NCBI GenBank assembly: GCA_040754095.1 | Contig: JBFMFO010000002.1 | Coordinates: forward strand, 62,001-126,000 | Source: QYQD01 sp040754095 | GTDB lineage: Bacteria > Desulfobacterota > QYQD01 | Direction: 5' to 3' | Length of the DNA stretch: 64,000 bases | Part shown: positions 1 through 8,336 of the stretch, piece by piece | Layout of the letters: each line of letters starts with the position of its first letter | How positions within the stretch are numbered: the stretch's first letter is position 1 | Notes under the pieces: model-generated | Told to the model about the DNA's origin: nothing | What the model saw: the letters and a program-made list of their open reading frames with translations, nothing else | Databases searched by the model: none | Translations under genes and position numbers: made by a program

Positions 1-22
1 TAACCATGTAGCCAACTATGAT

Positions 23-1060
23 ATGATAAGAGTAGCTGTTGATGCCATGGGAGGCGACCATGCCCCCGCTGTGGTCATAGAGGGGGCCGCTCAGGCTGTA
101 AAGGAGAGGCCTCTTTCCATCATTCTGGTTGGCCGGGAAGATCTATTAACTCAAGAAATTGAGCGTCTCGGGGCCGGATCGGGTCATTTTATCATACAAA
201 ATGCCACAGAAGTTGTGGGCATGGATGAATCTCCTTCCGAGGCCTTAAAAAAAAAGAAGGATTCTTCTATCCGGGTGACGTTTGAGATGGTGGGCCAGGG
301 CCGGGCCGAAGCAGCCGTCAGCGCCGGAAATTCCGGCGCCACGCTGGCTACGGCCAGTTTTGTGCTGGGAAGGCTGGAAGGGGTGGAACGGCCGGCCATT
401 GCCGGTGTCCTTCCCACTCTAAAGGGACCGACGGTGATGATTGATGCCGGGGCCAATGTGGACTGTAAGCCCCATCATCTTCTCCAATTTGGTATAATGG
501 GCGTGGTGTTTTCTCAAGGCATTTTGGGGGCATCTAATCCGCGTGTAGGTCTGATGAGTATAGGCGAAGAGGGCGCCAAAGGAAATCAGGTAGTAAAAAA
601 GGCGTATGAGCTTTTTTCCGCGAGTTCACTCAACTTTATAGGCAACGTGGAAGGAAGGGACGTCTTTAGAGGCGACGTAGATGTTATTGTCTGTGATGGT
701 TTTGTCGGCAATGTCTCGTTGAAGTTAAGCGAAGGTCTGGCCGAGGCCATCAGTCTTATGCTCAGGGCCGAGATAGAAAAGAGCCTTTTGGCCAGGGCAG
801 GTTATTTGTTATGTAGTAGCGCCTTCCGCAGGTTTAAGAAAAAGGTAGATTATGCAGAGTACGGAGGAGCCCCTCTTCTGGGTATAAATGGCATCGGAAT
901 TATTGCCCATGGCCGATCTTGTCCCAGGGCCATCAAGAATGCCATTTTGATGGCTGCTGAGTTTGTATCACAGAAGCTGAACGAACACCTCCTTTCCAAT
1001 TTAAGAAACAGCGGTGACTTGCAGGCCCTGGGCAGGCGGCGGGTCGTATCTGATAAGTAA
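23..1060 (+). CDS. plsX: Phosphate acyltransferase PlsX
   Basis: PlsX makes acyl-phosphate from acyl-ACP and orthophosphate, feeding PlsY/PlsC in phospholipid synthesis at the inner face of the membrane. The 345-residue protein opens with the family signature AVDAMGGDHAP and continues with VGREDLL, SAGNSGATLA and DGFVGNV blocks typical of PlsX; its length is normal for the family. The ATG at 23 places the signature 4 residues in, as usual. No clear Shine-Dalgarno is visible in the 22 bases before it, so translation may be coupled to an upstream gene (rpmF is the usual neighbour) that lies outside the window. It heads a fatty-acid operon and fabH follows 37 bp after its stop. Confidence 0.96.
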   Translation: MIRVAVDAMGGDHAPAVVIEGAAQAVKERPLSIILVGREDLLTQEIERLGAGSGHFIIQNATEVVGMDESPSEALKKKKDSSIRVTFEMVGQGRAEAAVSAGNSGATLATASFVLGRLEGVERPAIAGVLPTLKGPTVMIDAGANVDCKPHHLLQFGIMGVVFSQGILGASNPRVGLMSIGEEGAKGNQVVKKAYELFSASSLNFIGNVEGRDVFRGDVDVIVCDGFVGNVSLKLSEGLAEAISLMLRAEIEKSLLARAGYLLCSSAFRRFKKKVDYAEYGGAPLLGINGIGIIAHGRSCPRAIKNAILMAAEFVSQKLNEHLLSNLRNSGDLQALGRRRVVSDK

Positions 1061-1097
1061 TACAGGAATAGGAAAATCTGAGGAGAATTTTATTTTG

Positions 1098-2075
1098 GTG
1101 CGCACGGTTATTGTCGGCACAGGTTGTCACTTACCGGCGAGGGTATTGACCAACCAGGATCTGGAAAAGATGGTCGATACCTCTGATGAATGGATTACTA
1201 CGCGTTCGGGAATAAAAGAGCGCCGCATCTCCTCTAAGGATGAACCCTGTTCCTTCCTGGCCACGCAGGCGGCAAAGAAGGCCCTGGATATGGCCGGGAT
1301 TAAGGCCACAGAACTGGATATGATTATCGTCTGTACCCTGACACCGGATATGCTCATGCCCACGTCCGCCTGTCTGGTACAGAAAAATCTTGGGGCAGAA
1401 AGGGCAGCGGCCTTTGACCTGTCTGCGGCGTGTTCCGGTTTTCTCTATGGCTTGGCTACAGCCGACAATTTTATCCGGAATAATGTCAATTTAAAAATAC
1501 TGGTTATAGGGGCTGAAGTTCTCTCCTGTCGCGTCAATTGGAAGGATAGAAATACGAGCGTCCTTTTTGGGGATGGGGCCGGAGCAGTAGTGGTAACCGG
1601 TCGTAACGGAAAGCGGGGTATCCTCTCCAACCATCTGCACGCCGACGGCGCTCTCTGGAAACTTTTACATATCCCGGGAGGCGGTTGCGTGTCGCCACCC
1701 TCCCGCCAGATGCTGGACGACAATCTGCAGTACATTCACATGCAGGGCCGTGATGTATTTAAACTGGCCGTAAGGGCCATGGAAGAATCCGCCCGGGAGG
1801 CCCTGGAGTCCAATAACTTATCGCCGCAGGATATAGACCTTTACATTCCTCATCAGGCCAATATACGAATTATTAACAGTATCGCTGAACGCCTGCAACT
1901 GCCCCGGGGAAAGGTCTATGTTAATATTCATAAATATGGCAATACATCGGCCGCCACTATTCCCATTGCCCTGGATGAGGCTAACCGTGAAGGGCGCATC
2001 AAAGAAGGGGATCTGGTAATGCTCAATGCCTTCGGTGGAGGTTTCACATGGGGGGCTTCACTGATTAGATGGTGA
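1098..2075 (+). CDS. fabH: 3-oxoacyl-ACP synthase III (KAS III)
   Basis: FabH starts type II fatty-acid synthesis by condensing acetyl-CoA (or another acyl-CoA primer) with malonyl-ACP. I chose the GTG at 1098: it puts the catalytic cysteine (AACSGF) at residue 112, the same number as in E. coli FabH, and gives MRTVIVGTG, which aligns with the start of the E. coli protein. A TTG at 1095 is the alternative; an AGGAG at 1081-1085 could serve either. The His of PHQANIRI and the Asn of GNTSAA complete the Cys-His-Asn triad. The product is 325 aa. An in-frame extension back to 1014 overlaps plsX and does not resemble FabH. Confidence 0.94.
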   Translation: MRTVIVGTGCHLPARVLTNQDLEKMVDTSDEWITTRSGIKERRISSKDEPCSFLATQAAKKALDMAGIKATELDMIIVCTLTPDMLMPTSACLVQKNLGAERAAAFDLSAACSGFLYGLATADNFIRNNVNLKILVIGAEVLSCRVNWKDRNTSVLFGDGAGAVVVTGRNGKRGILSNHLHADGALWKLLHIPGGGCVSPPSRQMLDDNLQYIHMQGRDVFKLAVRAMEESAREALESNNLSPQDIDLYIPHQANIRIINSIAERLQLPRGKVYVNIHKYGNTSAATIPIALDEANREGRIKEGDLVMLNAFGGGFTWGASLIRW

Positions 2076-2102
2076 AAGATATTAATGAAAGGGTGATTTC
2101 CT

Positions 2103-3260
2103 ATGGATTATTTCCTGACTGATGAGCAGAAGATGATTGTGGACCTGGCGCGTAAGATAGCCGAGGAAAAGGTTGTGCCTGTGCGTGCGGAACTGGATGA
2201 GAAAGAGGAATTTCCCTGGAAGATAATGGAAGACCTGGCGAAGGCAGACCTCTTCGGGATCTATATTCCGGAAAAATACGGTGGATTTGGCGGAGGATGC
2301 TTTGAAAACTGTCTGGCTGTGGAGCAACTGGGGCGCGCCTGTATCGGCGTAGCTACAACCTTTGCCGCCAGCGGCCTGGGGGCCTTTCCCATCCTTTTTT
2401 TCGGCAGCGAAGAGCAAAAGCAGAAATATCTGCCGGAGATCGCCAGTGGCCGAAAATTGGCGGCCTTCGGCCTGACGGAGGCCGGGGCAGGAAGCGATGC
2501 CGGAGGCATCCGAACCACGGCGACGAAGGATGGGGATGACTATATCTTAAATGGAACCAAACAGTGGATTACCAACGGAGGCGAGGCGGAGATCTACACA
2601 ATAATCGCCTTAACGGATCGGGAGAAAGGGGCGCGGGGAGCAAGCGCCTTCATTGTAGAGAAAGGGGAGGCCGGATTCAGCTTCGGGAAAAAGGAAAAGA
2701 AGATGGGGCTTCGGGCCTCATCTACACGGGAACTTGTATTTGACCATTGCCGCGTCCCCAAAGGCCGGCTTATCGGCCGTGAAGGTATGGGCTTTATAAT
2801 AGCCATGAAGACCCTTGATCTGGCCAGGCCGGGCATCGGATCTCTGTCCGTCGGCCTGGCGCAAGGGGCATTGGATGCCGCTGTGCAATATGCCAAAGAG
2901 CGGGTGCAATTCGGTCATCCCATAATCTCGTTCCAGGCCGTGCAGCACATGCTGGCGGATATGGCTACCCAGACAGAGGCGGGCCGGGCCCTGGTCTATG
3001 CCGTGGCCAGATATATAGACAGTAACCCCAAAGATATAAGCAAGGTCTCGGCCATGGCCAAGCTCTTTCCCAGTGATGTGGCCATGCAGGTGACCACAGA
3101 TGCGGTCCAGGTCTTTGGCGGCTATGGTTACATGAAGGACTATCCCGTGGAGAAGATGATGCGGGACGCCAAGATCCTTCAGATTTATGAAGGAACCAAC
3201 CAGATTCAACGCAGTGTCATTGGCCAGGCCCTGAATAAGGAATATGGCCGCGCTAAGTAA
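2103..3260 (+). CDS. Acyl-CoA dehydrogenase, short-chain/butyryl-CoA type
   Basis: This FAD enzyme interconverts acyl-CoA and trans-2-enoyl-CoA, exchanging electrons with an electron-transfer flavoprotein. The 385 aa cover the full acyl-CoA dehydrogenase fold: FGLTEAGAGSD in the middle domain, the C-terminal helical domain with FGGYGYMKDYPVEKMMRD, and IYEGTNQIQR with the presumed catalytic base Glu near residue 363. The start is ATG 2103, 27 bp after fabH. It is followed, after a 227-bp repeat-bearing gap, by etfB and etfA, the expected electron partners. Its position in a fatty-acid synthesis operon is odd: fabD usually sits here in related genomes. It could act as a catabolic dehydrogenase or run in the reducing direction; the sequence alone does not decide. 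Confidence 0.93.
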   Translation: MDYFLTDEQKMIVDLARKIAEEKVVPVRAELDEKEEFPWKIMEDLAKADLFGIYIPEKYGGFGGGCFENCLAVEQLGRACIGVATTFAASGLGAFPILFFGSEEQKQKYLPEIASGRKLAAFGLTEAGAGSDAGGIRTTATKDGDDYILNGTKQWITNGGEAEIYTIIALTDREKGARGASAFIVEKGEAGFSFGKKEKKMGLRASSTRELVFDHCRVPKGRLIGREGMGFIIAMKTLDLARPGIGSLSVGLAQGALDAAVQYAKERVQFGHPIISFQAVQHMLADMATQTEAGRALVYAVARYIDSNPKDISKVSAMAKLFPSDVAMQVTTDAVQVFGGYGYMKDYPVEKMMRDAKILQIYEGTNQIQRSVIGQALNKEYGRAK

Positions 3261-3308
3261 CGCTCAAAGTTGAAGGCTGAAAGCCAAAAAGAATGACAAA
3301 GTTCAAAA

Positions 3309-3397
3309 CGTCATTCGTCACCGGTCATTAGTCATTGCTTAGGTCCGGCAGATTGATCGCTTTTATCAGCGACAAATGACTACTGACTAATGACTGG
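3309..3397. repeat. Palindromic 7-bp-period array (GTCATTA type)
   Basis: The gap 3261-3487 between the dehydrogenase and etfB holds a left arm of GTCATTA-like heptads (about 3309-3336) and a right arm of the complementary ATGACTA-type heptads (3375-3397), so the whole can fold on itself. A small inner hairpin (TCGCT...AGCGA) lies between the arms. The remainder, 3400-3470, is GC-rich sequence I cannot assign. An AGGAGAA Shine-Dalgarno for etfB ends the gap. The same heptad family recurs at 24403-24489 and 49220-49245. Confidence 0.75.
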
Positions 3398-3487
3398 TTC
3401 TCGCCGCGCGGTGCGCGTCGGGAACGGTCTTCGGCGGGTCCGGCTTAGGATTTACAATTCGGGATTTACTTTAGGAGAAATATTAAA

Positions 3488-4270
3488 ATGAACATCATAG
3501 CCTGCATAAAACAGGTTCCAAATTCGGCCCATGTCCGTATTGATCCCGAGACTAAGGCACTGGTACGGGAGGGGGTAGAAAGCATTGTCAATCCCTATGA
3601 TATGCACGCCCTCGAGGCCGGATTGAGTCTTAAAGAACGTTATGGAGGAAAGGTAACTATATTAACCATGGGTCCGCCCCAGGCTGAAGCAGCGCTCAGG
3701 GAGGCCCTTTCCTGTGGCGCTGATGAGGCCGTACTCCTTTCCGATCGGGCCTTTGCCGGTTCTGATACCTGGGCTACTACCTATATCCTCTCTCTGGGCA
3801 TTAAAAAGATCGGCCATTTTGATTTGATTATTTGCGGAAAACAGGCTATAGATGGGGACACAGCCCAGGTCGGCCCCGGTCTGGCCGAGCGTTTAAATAT
3901 TCCTTATGTCACCTATGTGCGGCGGATAGAATTCGTGGAAAACAGCGCCATGCGTGTGCAAAGGCTGATGGACAATGGATACGACGTGCTTGACCTGCCC
4001 CTGCCGGCTCTCTTAACCGTGGTTAAAGAGATCAATGAACCTCGCCTTCCTTCGCTTAAGGCCAAAATAAGGGCCAAGAATCAGCAGATCCCCGTTTATG
4101 GGGCCAAAGAGCTTGGCGCTGATGAAAAGAAGATCGGACTGCCCGGATCATTTACCGAGGTAACCGAGATTTTTGCCCCGAAATGGGATAGAAAGCGCCT
4201 GATGATCGAAGGCCCGGTCGAAGAGCAGGTAGAGATTTTGTTTAAGAATATTAAACAGATTAGGCATTAA
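3488..4270 (+). CDS. etfB: Electron transfer flavoprotein beta subunit
   Basis: EtfB (260 aa) pairs with the alpha subunit encoded 5 bp downstream to carry electrons to or from the acyl-CoA dehydrogenase. Visible family marks are the N-terminal CIKQVPNS, the IVNPYDMHALEAGL block, and GKQAIDGDTAQVGP at about residues 117-130. The DGDTAQV form of this loop is, to my knowledge, characteristic of the EtfB group that binds FAD rather than AMP in the beta subunit and includes electron-bifurcating complexes. An AGGAGAA ribosome site precedes ATG 3488. The match between this subunit and the ferredoxin-bearing alpha subunit is discussed under findings. Confidence 0.95.
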   Translation: MNIIACIKQVPNSAHVRIDPETKALVREGVESIVNPYDMHALEAGLSLKERYGGKVTILTMGPPQAEAALREALSCGADEAVLLSDRAFAGSDTWATTYILSLGIKKIGHFDLIICGKQAIDGDTAQVGPGLAERLNIPYVTYVRRIEFVENSAMRVQRLMDNGYDVLDLPLPALLTVVKEINEPRLPSLKAKIRAKNQQIPVYGAKELGADEKKIGLPGSFTEVTEIFAPKWDRKRLMIEGPVEEQVEILFKNIKQIRH

Positions 4271-4275
4271 TACAT

Positions 4276-5472
4276 ATGAGCATAAGAATAGACCAGGATA
4301 AATGCACCGGCTGCGGAACTTGTGTTGAATCCTGCCCTTATGAGGCGGTTACCCTGGAAAATGGCATAGCCAGAGTCGGCGATGCCTGTGTCCTTTGTGG
4401 AATCTGTGCGGATAACTGTGAGTCCAGAGCTATTGTTATTGAACGGGCCCGGGATATGGCCGGGGAAGACCTTCAGTCCTACCGTGGCGTGTGCATTTTT
4501 GCCGAGCAGGGATATGGAAAGGTGCACTCCGTCTCCCATGAACTTCTTGGTGTCGGCCGGCGACTGGCTGACGATCTGGGGGTAGAATTAGTCGCAGTCC
4601 TGTTAGGTCATAATGTCACGGATATGGCGGATGAACTGGCCGCCTATGGAGCTGATAAGATATATGTGATCGATCATCCGGAGCTTGCCTGTTACAGCGA
4701 TGATGCCTATGGCAATGTACTGGTGGATGTCATCCGGCAGTGCCGGCCGGAGATATTCCTGGGAGGGGCTACAGCTATTGGCCGTTCGCTTATTCCCCGC
4801 GTGGCTACCATGTTTGGCGTCGGCCTTACTGCAGATTGCACGGAACTGTCTATACGGAAGGAAGACCGGTTATTGCTCCAGACCCGGCCGGCCTTTGGCG
4901 GGAATGTAATGGCTACGATTGTCTGTCCCAGATCGCGGCCCCAGATGGCCACGGTCCGGCCCAAGGTGATGAAGAAGGGGGATTATACCCCGGGTCGGAG
5001 GGCCGATGTCATTCCTGTTATTCCCGGTTCGGACCGGTTGCGTTCCCGTGTACGCCTGGTAAATTCGGTTAAGGAAGAGACCGATCTGGTCAATGTGGCG
5101 GAGGCTGATGTTATAGTCACCGGAGGAAGGGGCCTGAAAAACGCGGAAAATTTTGCCTTGCTGCACGAACTGGCCAGACAACTGGGCGGCGCTGTTGGAG
5201 CCACACGGGCCGCAGTGGATGAAGGATGGATATCTTATGCCCATCAAATAGGACAGACCGGGAAGACTGTCAGTCCCAAGCTTTATATCGCCTGCGGGGT
5301 GTCGGGAGCGGTACAGCATCTGGTAGGTATGCAATCTTCAGATATCATCGTGGCTATTAACAGTGATCCTGGCGCCCCTATTTTTAATGTAGCTACCTAT
5401 GGGATAGTCGGGGATCTCTTTGAGATTATTCCGGCGCTGACCAAGAGACTGAAGGAGTTATCAAACTCATGA
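4276..5472 (+). CDS. etfA: Electron transfer flavoprotein alpha subunit with N-terminal 2[4Fe-4S] ferredoxin domain
   Basis: The first ~60 residues form a complete ferredoxin module: Cys10, 13, 16, 20 (CxxCxxCxxxCP) and Cys38, 41, 44, 48. The rest (about 70-398) is a normal EtfA, with the FAD-binding stretch GATRAAVDEG and QIGQTGKTVSP near residues 310-340. This fusion is known from clostridial/acetogenic Etf proteins that work with acyl-CoA dehydrogenases in flavin-based electron bifurcation (CarE of Acetobacterium). Here it would connect the neighbouring dehydrogenase to ferredoxin or another iron-sulfur donor. Its TGA overlaps the ATG of fabG (ATGA at 5469-5472), implying translational coupling to fatty-acid synthesis. 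Confidence 0.95.
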   Translation: MSIRIDQDKCTGCGTCVESCPYEAVTLENGIARVGDACVLCGICADNCESRAIVIERARDMAGEDLQSYRGVCIFAEQGYGKVHSVSHELLGVGRRLADDLGVELVAVLLGHNVTDMADELAAYGADKIYVIDHPELACYSDDAYGNVLVDVIRQCRPEIFLGGATAIGRSLIPRVATMFGVGLTADCTELSIRKEDRLLLQTRPAFGGNVMATIVCPRSRPQMATVRPKVMKKGDYTPGRRADVIPVIPGSDRLRSRVRLVNSVKEETDLVNVAEADVIVTGGRGLKNAENFALLHELARQLGGAVGATRAAVDEGWISYAHQIGQTGKTVSPKLYIACGVSGAVQHLVGMQSSDIIVAINSDPGAPIFNVATYGIVGDLFEIIPALTKRLKELSNS

Positions 5473-6215
5473 GTTTCCAGGGGAAGGTGGCGATAGTCAC
5501 TGGTGGATCAAGAGGTATCGGCCGGGCCATAGCCCTGCGTTTGGGAGGCCTCGGTGCAAGAGTGCTCGTAAATTATACGGCCAATGAAAAGGCGGCCCTC
5601 GAGGTTAAAGAGGTCATCGAAAAAGGTGGCGGCACAGCCAGCATTCATTGCTTTAATGTCTCTTCTTATCAAGCGGCGCAGGATTTCTTCGGCCAGGCGC
5701 TTGAGGAATTGGGACGTATCGATATACTGGTAAATAATGCCGGGATTACCTGCGATGGTTTGCTGGTACGCATGAAGGAAGAAGACTGGGACCGTGTCCT
5801 GGACGTCAACCTGAAGGGCGCCTTTAATTGTATTCGTGCTGTGGCCAGGGCCATGATGAAACAACGGACCGGCCGCATAATTAATATTTCTTCCGTGATC
5901 GGGGCCATGGGCAATGCCGGACAGGCCAATTATGCCGCTTCCAAGGCCGGGTTGATGGGGCTTACCCGCTCCGTAGCCAGAGAGCTGGCCCCGCGCGGTA
6001 TCTGTGTAAATGCCATAGCCCCGGGTTATATTGAAAGTGATATGACCGCAGCTATCCCCGAGGAGATAAAAAAGTCTTTATCCGCCCAGATACCTTTGGG
6101 CAGGCTGGGCACACCCGAAGATATAGCCGATATAGTAGAATTTCTGTCCTCAGATAAGGCCGGTTACATAACCGGACAGGTTATACATGTGAATGGCGGC
6201 ATGTTTATGGGATAA
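5469..6215 (+). CDS. fabG: 3-oxoacyl-ACP reductase FabG
   Basis: FabG reduces 3-oxoacyl-ACP to 3-hydroxyacyl-ACP with NADPH in the elongation cycle. The 248 aa form a classical short-chain dehydrogenase: TGGSRGIGRAIA at the nucleotide site near the N-terminus, NNAGIT in the middle, the catalytic YAASK with Tyr155 and Lys159, and the C-terminal GQVIHVNGGMFM typical of FabG. The start codon overlaps the stop of etfA. A strong Shine-Dalgarno for acpP follows the gene. Other SDR functions are possible in principle, but the location beside acpP and fabF supports FabG. Confidence 0.96.
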   Translation: MSFQGKVAIVTGGSRGIGRAIALRLGGLGARVLVNYTANEKAALEVKEVIEKGGGTASIHCFNVSSYQAAQDFFGQALEELGRIDILVNNAGITCDGLLVRMKEEDWDRVLDVNLKGAFNCIRAVARAMMKQRTGRIINISSVIGAMGNAGQANYAASKAGLMGLTRSVARELAPRGICVNAIAPGYIESDMTAAIPEEIKKSLSAQIPLGRLGTPEDIADIVEFLSSDKAGYITGQVIHVNGGMFMG

Positions 6216-6260
6216 TTTTATCCTTATTAATATTCGGAAAATACAGGGAGGAGAAATAAT

Positions 6261-6494
6261 ATGTCTGTGCAGGATCAGGTAATAGAGATTATTGCTAATC
6301 AGTTGAGCGTGGCCAAAGAGGAGGTTACACCCAAGGCCTCTTTTGTTGACGATCTCGGCGCCGATTCATTAGACCTGGTAGAGTTGGTAATGGCTATGGA
6401 GGAGAAATTTGGCGTAGACATCGCGGACGAGGATGCAGAGAAAATGAAGACTGTCCAGGATGCCGTCAATTATATCCAGGTACAGCAGAAATAA
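6261..6494 (+). CDS. acpP: Acyl carrier protein
   Basis: This 77-residue acidic protein carries growing acyl chains on a phosphopantetheine arm. The attachment serine is Ser36 in GADSLDLVEL, the conserved ACP motif, followed by MAMEEKFGVDI. The start ATG 6261 is preceded by a very good ribosome site (AGGGAGGAG, about 6246-6254), in keeping with the high abundance of ACP. It lies between fabG and fabF as in most bacteria with this operon. Confidence 0.97.
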   Translation: MSVQDQVIEIIANQLSVAKEEVTPKASFVDDLGADSLDLVELVMAMEEKFGVDIADEDAEKMKTVQDAVNYIQVQQK

Positions 6495-6593
6495 TAAATT
6501 AGACAGCCCGGCAATCAGCGGTCTTTTGGGGCCTCTTTGTCCCGGCTGACCGTTGGCGGCCGATGGCTGAATACTTACAGGTGGAGTGGTGTC

Positions 6594-7835
6594 TTGAAGC
6601 GAAGAGTGGTGGTTACTGGTTTGGGGTTGATTACTCCCCTTGGCATCGGGGTAAGGGAATCTTGGCAGGCGGCATTGGCAGGAGAATCCGGAGTAGGGGA
6701 GATCACACGCTTTGATACCAGGGATTTTTCGACAAAGATAGCGGCGGAAGTCAAAGGCTTTAATCCAGAAGACTTTATACCCAAGAAACTGATCAGACGC
6801 ATGGATCTGTTCATCCAATATGGCATAGCTGCGGCCAGTATGGCCATCGAAGATGCCGATCTGGTCATCAGTGAGGGGAATGCAACCCGCGTGGGGGTGC
6901 TCACCGGCAGCGGACTCGGCGGATTAGGGACAATCGAAGAATATCACGGCGTCCTTTTAAATGGAGGCCCACGGCGAGTCACACCGTTTTTTATTCCCAT
7001 GGTTATCCCTAATATGGCCTGTGGCCATATATCAATACTCTATGGCGCCAAAGGGCCCAATATCTCTGTGACTACGGCCTGCGCGGCCGGCTCGCACGCT
7101 ATAGGAGAGGCGTTCAGGATAGTTCAGAGCGGTGCGGCTGATGTTATGATCTGCGGGGGTGTGGAGTCGGTAATTACCCCGCTTACGGTGGCTGGTTTTA
7201 GTTCTATGAAGGCCCTCTCCGCCCGAAATGATGACCCCGCTGCATCCTCCAGGCCTTTTGAAAAAGACCGGGATGGATTTATTATCGGCGAGGGCAGCGG
7301 TATGATTATCTTGGAAGACCTTGATACTGCCTTAAATCGGGGGGCAAAAATATATGCGGAGATCGTCGGATATGGCTTAAATAGCGATGCCTACCACATG
7401 ACCGCGCCTGCGGCGAGCGGGGAAGGCGCCGCCAGATGTATGCAACTTGCCCTGGATGATGCCGGTCTTTCTCGCCAGGACATTGATTATATAAATGCCC
7501 ATGGCACATCAACCTCCCTTAACGATTCCATGGAAACCTTAGCTATAAAGAGCGTGTTTAAGGAACGAAGCCAAAGTGTCCCGGTCAGTTCGACCAAATC
7601 CATGACCGGCCATCTTTTAGGCGGGGCCGGCGGCGTTGAGGCTGTTTTCTGTGTCTTGTCTATTGTAGATGGTGTAGTGCCCCCGACTATAAACTATTTA
7701 ACGCCGGATCCGGAGTGCGACCTGGACTACGTGCCCAACCAGGCACGCCAAGTAGAAGTCAAGACAGCCATGTCTAATTCCTTCGGGTTCGGAGGCACAA
7801 ACGCCGTTATTATCTTTAAAAAATTCGAGGAATAA
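6594..7835 (+). CDS. fabF: 3-oxoacyl-ACP synthase II (KAS II)
   Basis: FabF elongates acyl-ACP with malonyl-ACP. I place the start at TTG 6594: an AGGTGGAG lies about 7 bases upstream, the protein is then 413 aa, and the nucleophile of TACAAGS becomes Cys163, as in E. coli FabF. The two catalytic histidines are in AHGTST and in the STKSMTGHLLGGAGG block. An upstream in-frame TTG at 6537 would add 19 residues without family similarity. The stop TAA abuts the ATG of rpiB, so the two genes are likely cotranscribed and coupled. Confidence 0.95.
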   Translation: MKRRVVVTGLGLITPLGIGVRESWQAALAGESGVGEITRFDTRDFSTKIAAEVKGFNPEDFIPKKLIRRMDLFIQYGIAAASMAIEDADLVISEGNATRVGVLTGSGLGGLGTIEEYHGVLLNGGPRRVTPFFIPMVIPNMACGHISILYGAKGPNISVTTACAAGSHAIGEAFRIVQSGAADVMICGGVESVITPLTVAGFSSMKALSARNDDPAASSRPFEKDRDGFIIGEGSGMIILEDLDTALNRGAKIYAEIVGYGLNSDAYHMTAPAASGEGAARCMQLALDDAGLSRQDIDYINAHGTSTSLNDSMETLAIKSVFKERSQSVPVSSTKSMTGHLLGGAGGVEAVFCVLSIVDGVVPPTINYLTPDPECDLDYVPNQARQVEVKTAMSNSFGFGGTNAVIIFKKFEE

Positions 7836-8291
7836 ATGGAAGTAGCGCTGGGTTGTGACCACGGCGGCTATGCCTTAAAGGGGCCTATAAGCCAATATCT
7901 GGCATCAAAGGCTATCTCCTGCCATGATGTGGGCGCCGATAGCGAGGATTCGGTTGACTATCCTGTTTATGGGTTCAAAGTGGCTCAGCTGGTCTCCAGC
8001 GGCAAATGCCGGCGTGGAATTTTGCTCTGCGGCAGCGGAATAGGTATGTCTATTGTGGCCAATCGCCTGTCCGGGGTTCGGGCTGCCCTGTGCCATGACA
8101 TTTACACGGCACGCCTGAGCCGCCAGCATAACGATGCCAACGTACTGGTCTTGGGGGCCAGGATTATCGGGCCGGGGCTGGCCATGGAGATCGTTAAGAC
8201 GTGGCTTGAAACAGAGTTTGAGGGTGGCCGGCATAAGAGACGTATTGATCTGATCGAGGAGCTTGCCGGACAAGAGAAGCTTAAGGCTTAA
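7836..8291 (+). CDS. rpiB: Ribose-5-phosphate isomerase B (RpiB/LacAB family)
   Basis: RpiB interconverts ribose 5-phosphate and ribulose 5-phosphate in the pentose phosphate pathway. The 151 aa begin MEVALGCDHGGYALK, the RpiB phosphate-binding start, and contain the GILLCGSGIGMSIVANR loop with the catalytic cysteine, plus the RQHNDANVLVLGARIIG block. It starts directly after the fabF stop. The last residues (EKLKA) and the TAA stop are read from AAGCTTA AGGCTTA AGGCTGA heptads, so the C-terminus runs into an intergenic repeat array. The rpiB-glyA-dCMP deaminase-nrdR order is conserved in related bacteria. Confidence 0.95.
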   Translation: MEVALGCDHGGYALKGPISQYLASKAISCHDVGADSEDSVDYPVYGFKVAQLVSSGKCRRGILLCGSGIGMSIVANRLSGVRAALCHDIYTARLSRQHNDANVLVLGARIIGPGLAMEIVKTWLETEFEGGRHKRRIDLIEELAGQEKLKA

Positions 8292-8335
8292 GGCTGAGAA
8301 CCAAAAGGTTAACGGTGGTTAGGGGTTATAACGAA
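8277..8335. repeat. 7-bp-period array overlapping the rpiB stop
   Basis: Three AAGCTTA/AGGCTTA/AGGCTGA units run through the rpiB stop codon, and degenerate AAGGTTA and ACGGTGG units follow up to the glyA start region. The array is shorter and less regular than those at 14943 and 21787 but uses the same unit types. Confidence 0.55.
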
Positions 8336-8336
8336 C

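Noticed and set aside
1014..1097. N-terminal extension of FabH
   Set aside because: It overlaps plsX, and the GTG start at 1098 gives the E. coli-like numbering of Cys112.
4382..5334. Several 60-150-codon frames within etfA on both strands
   Set aside because: They are frame shadows of a well supported etfA and contain no conserved motifs.
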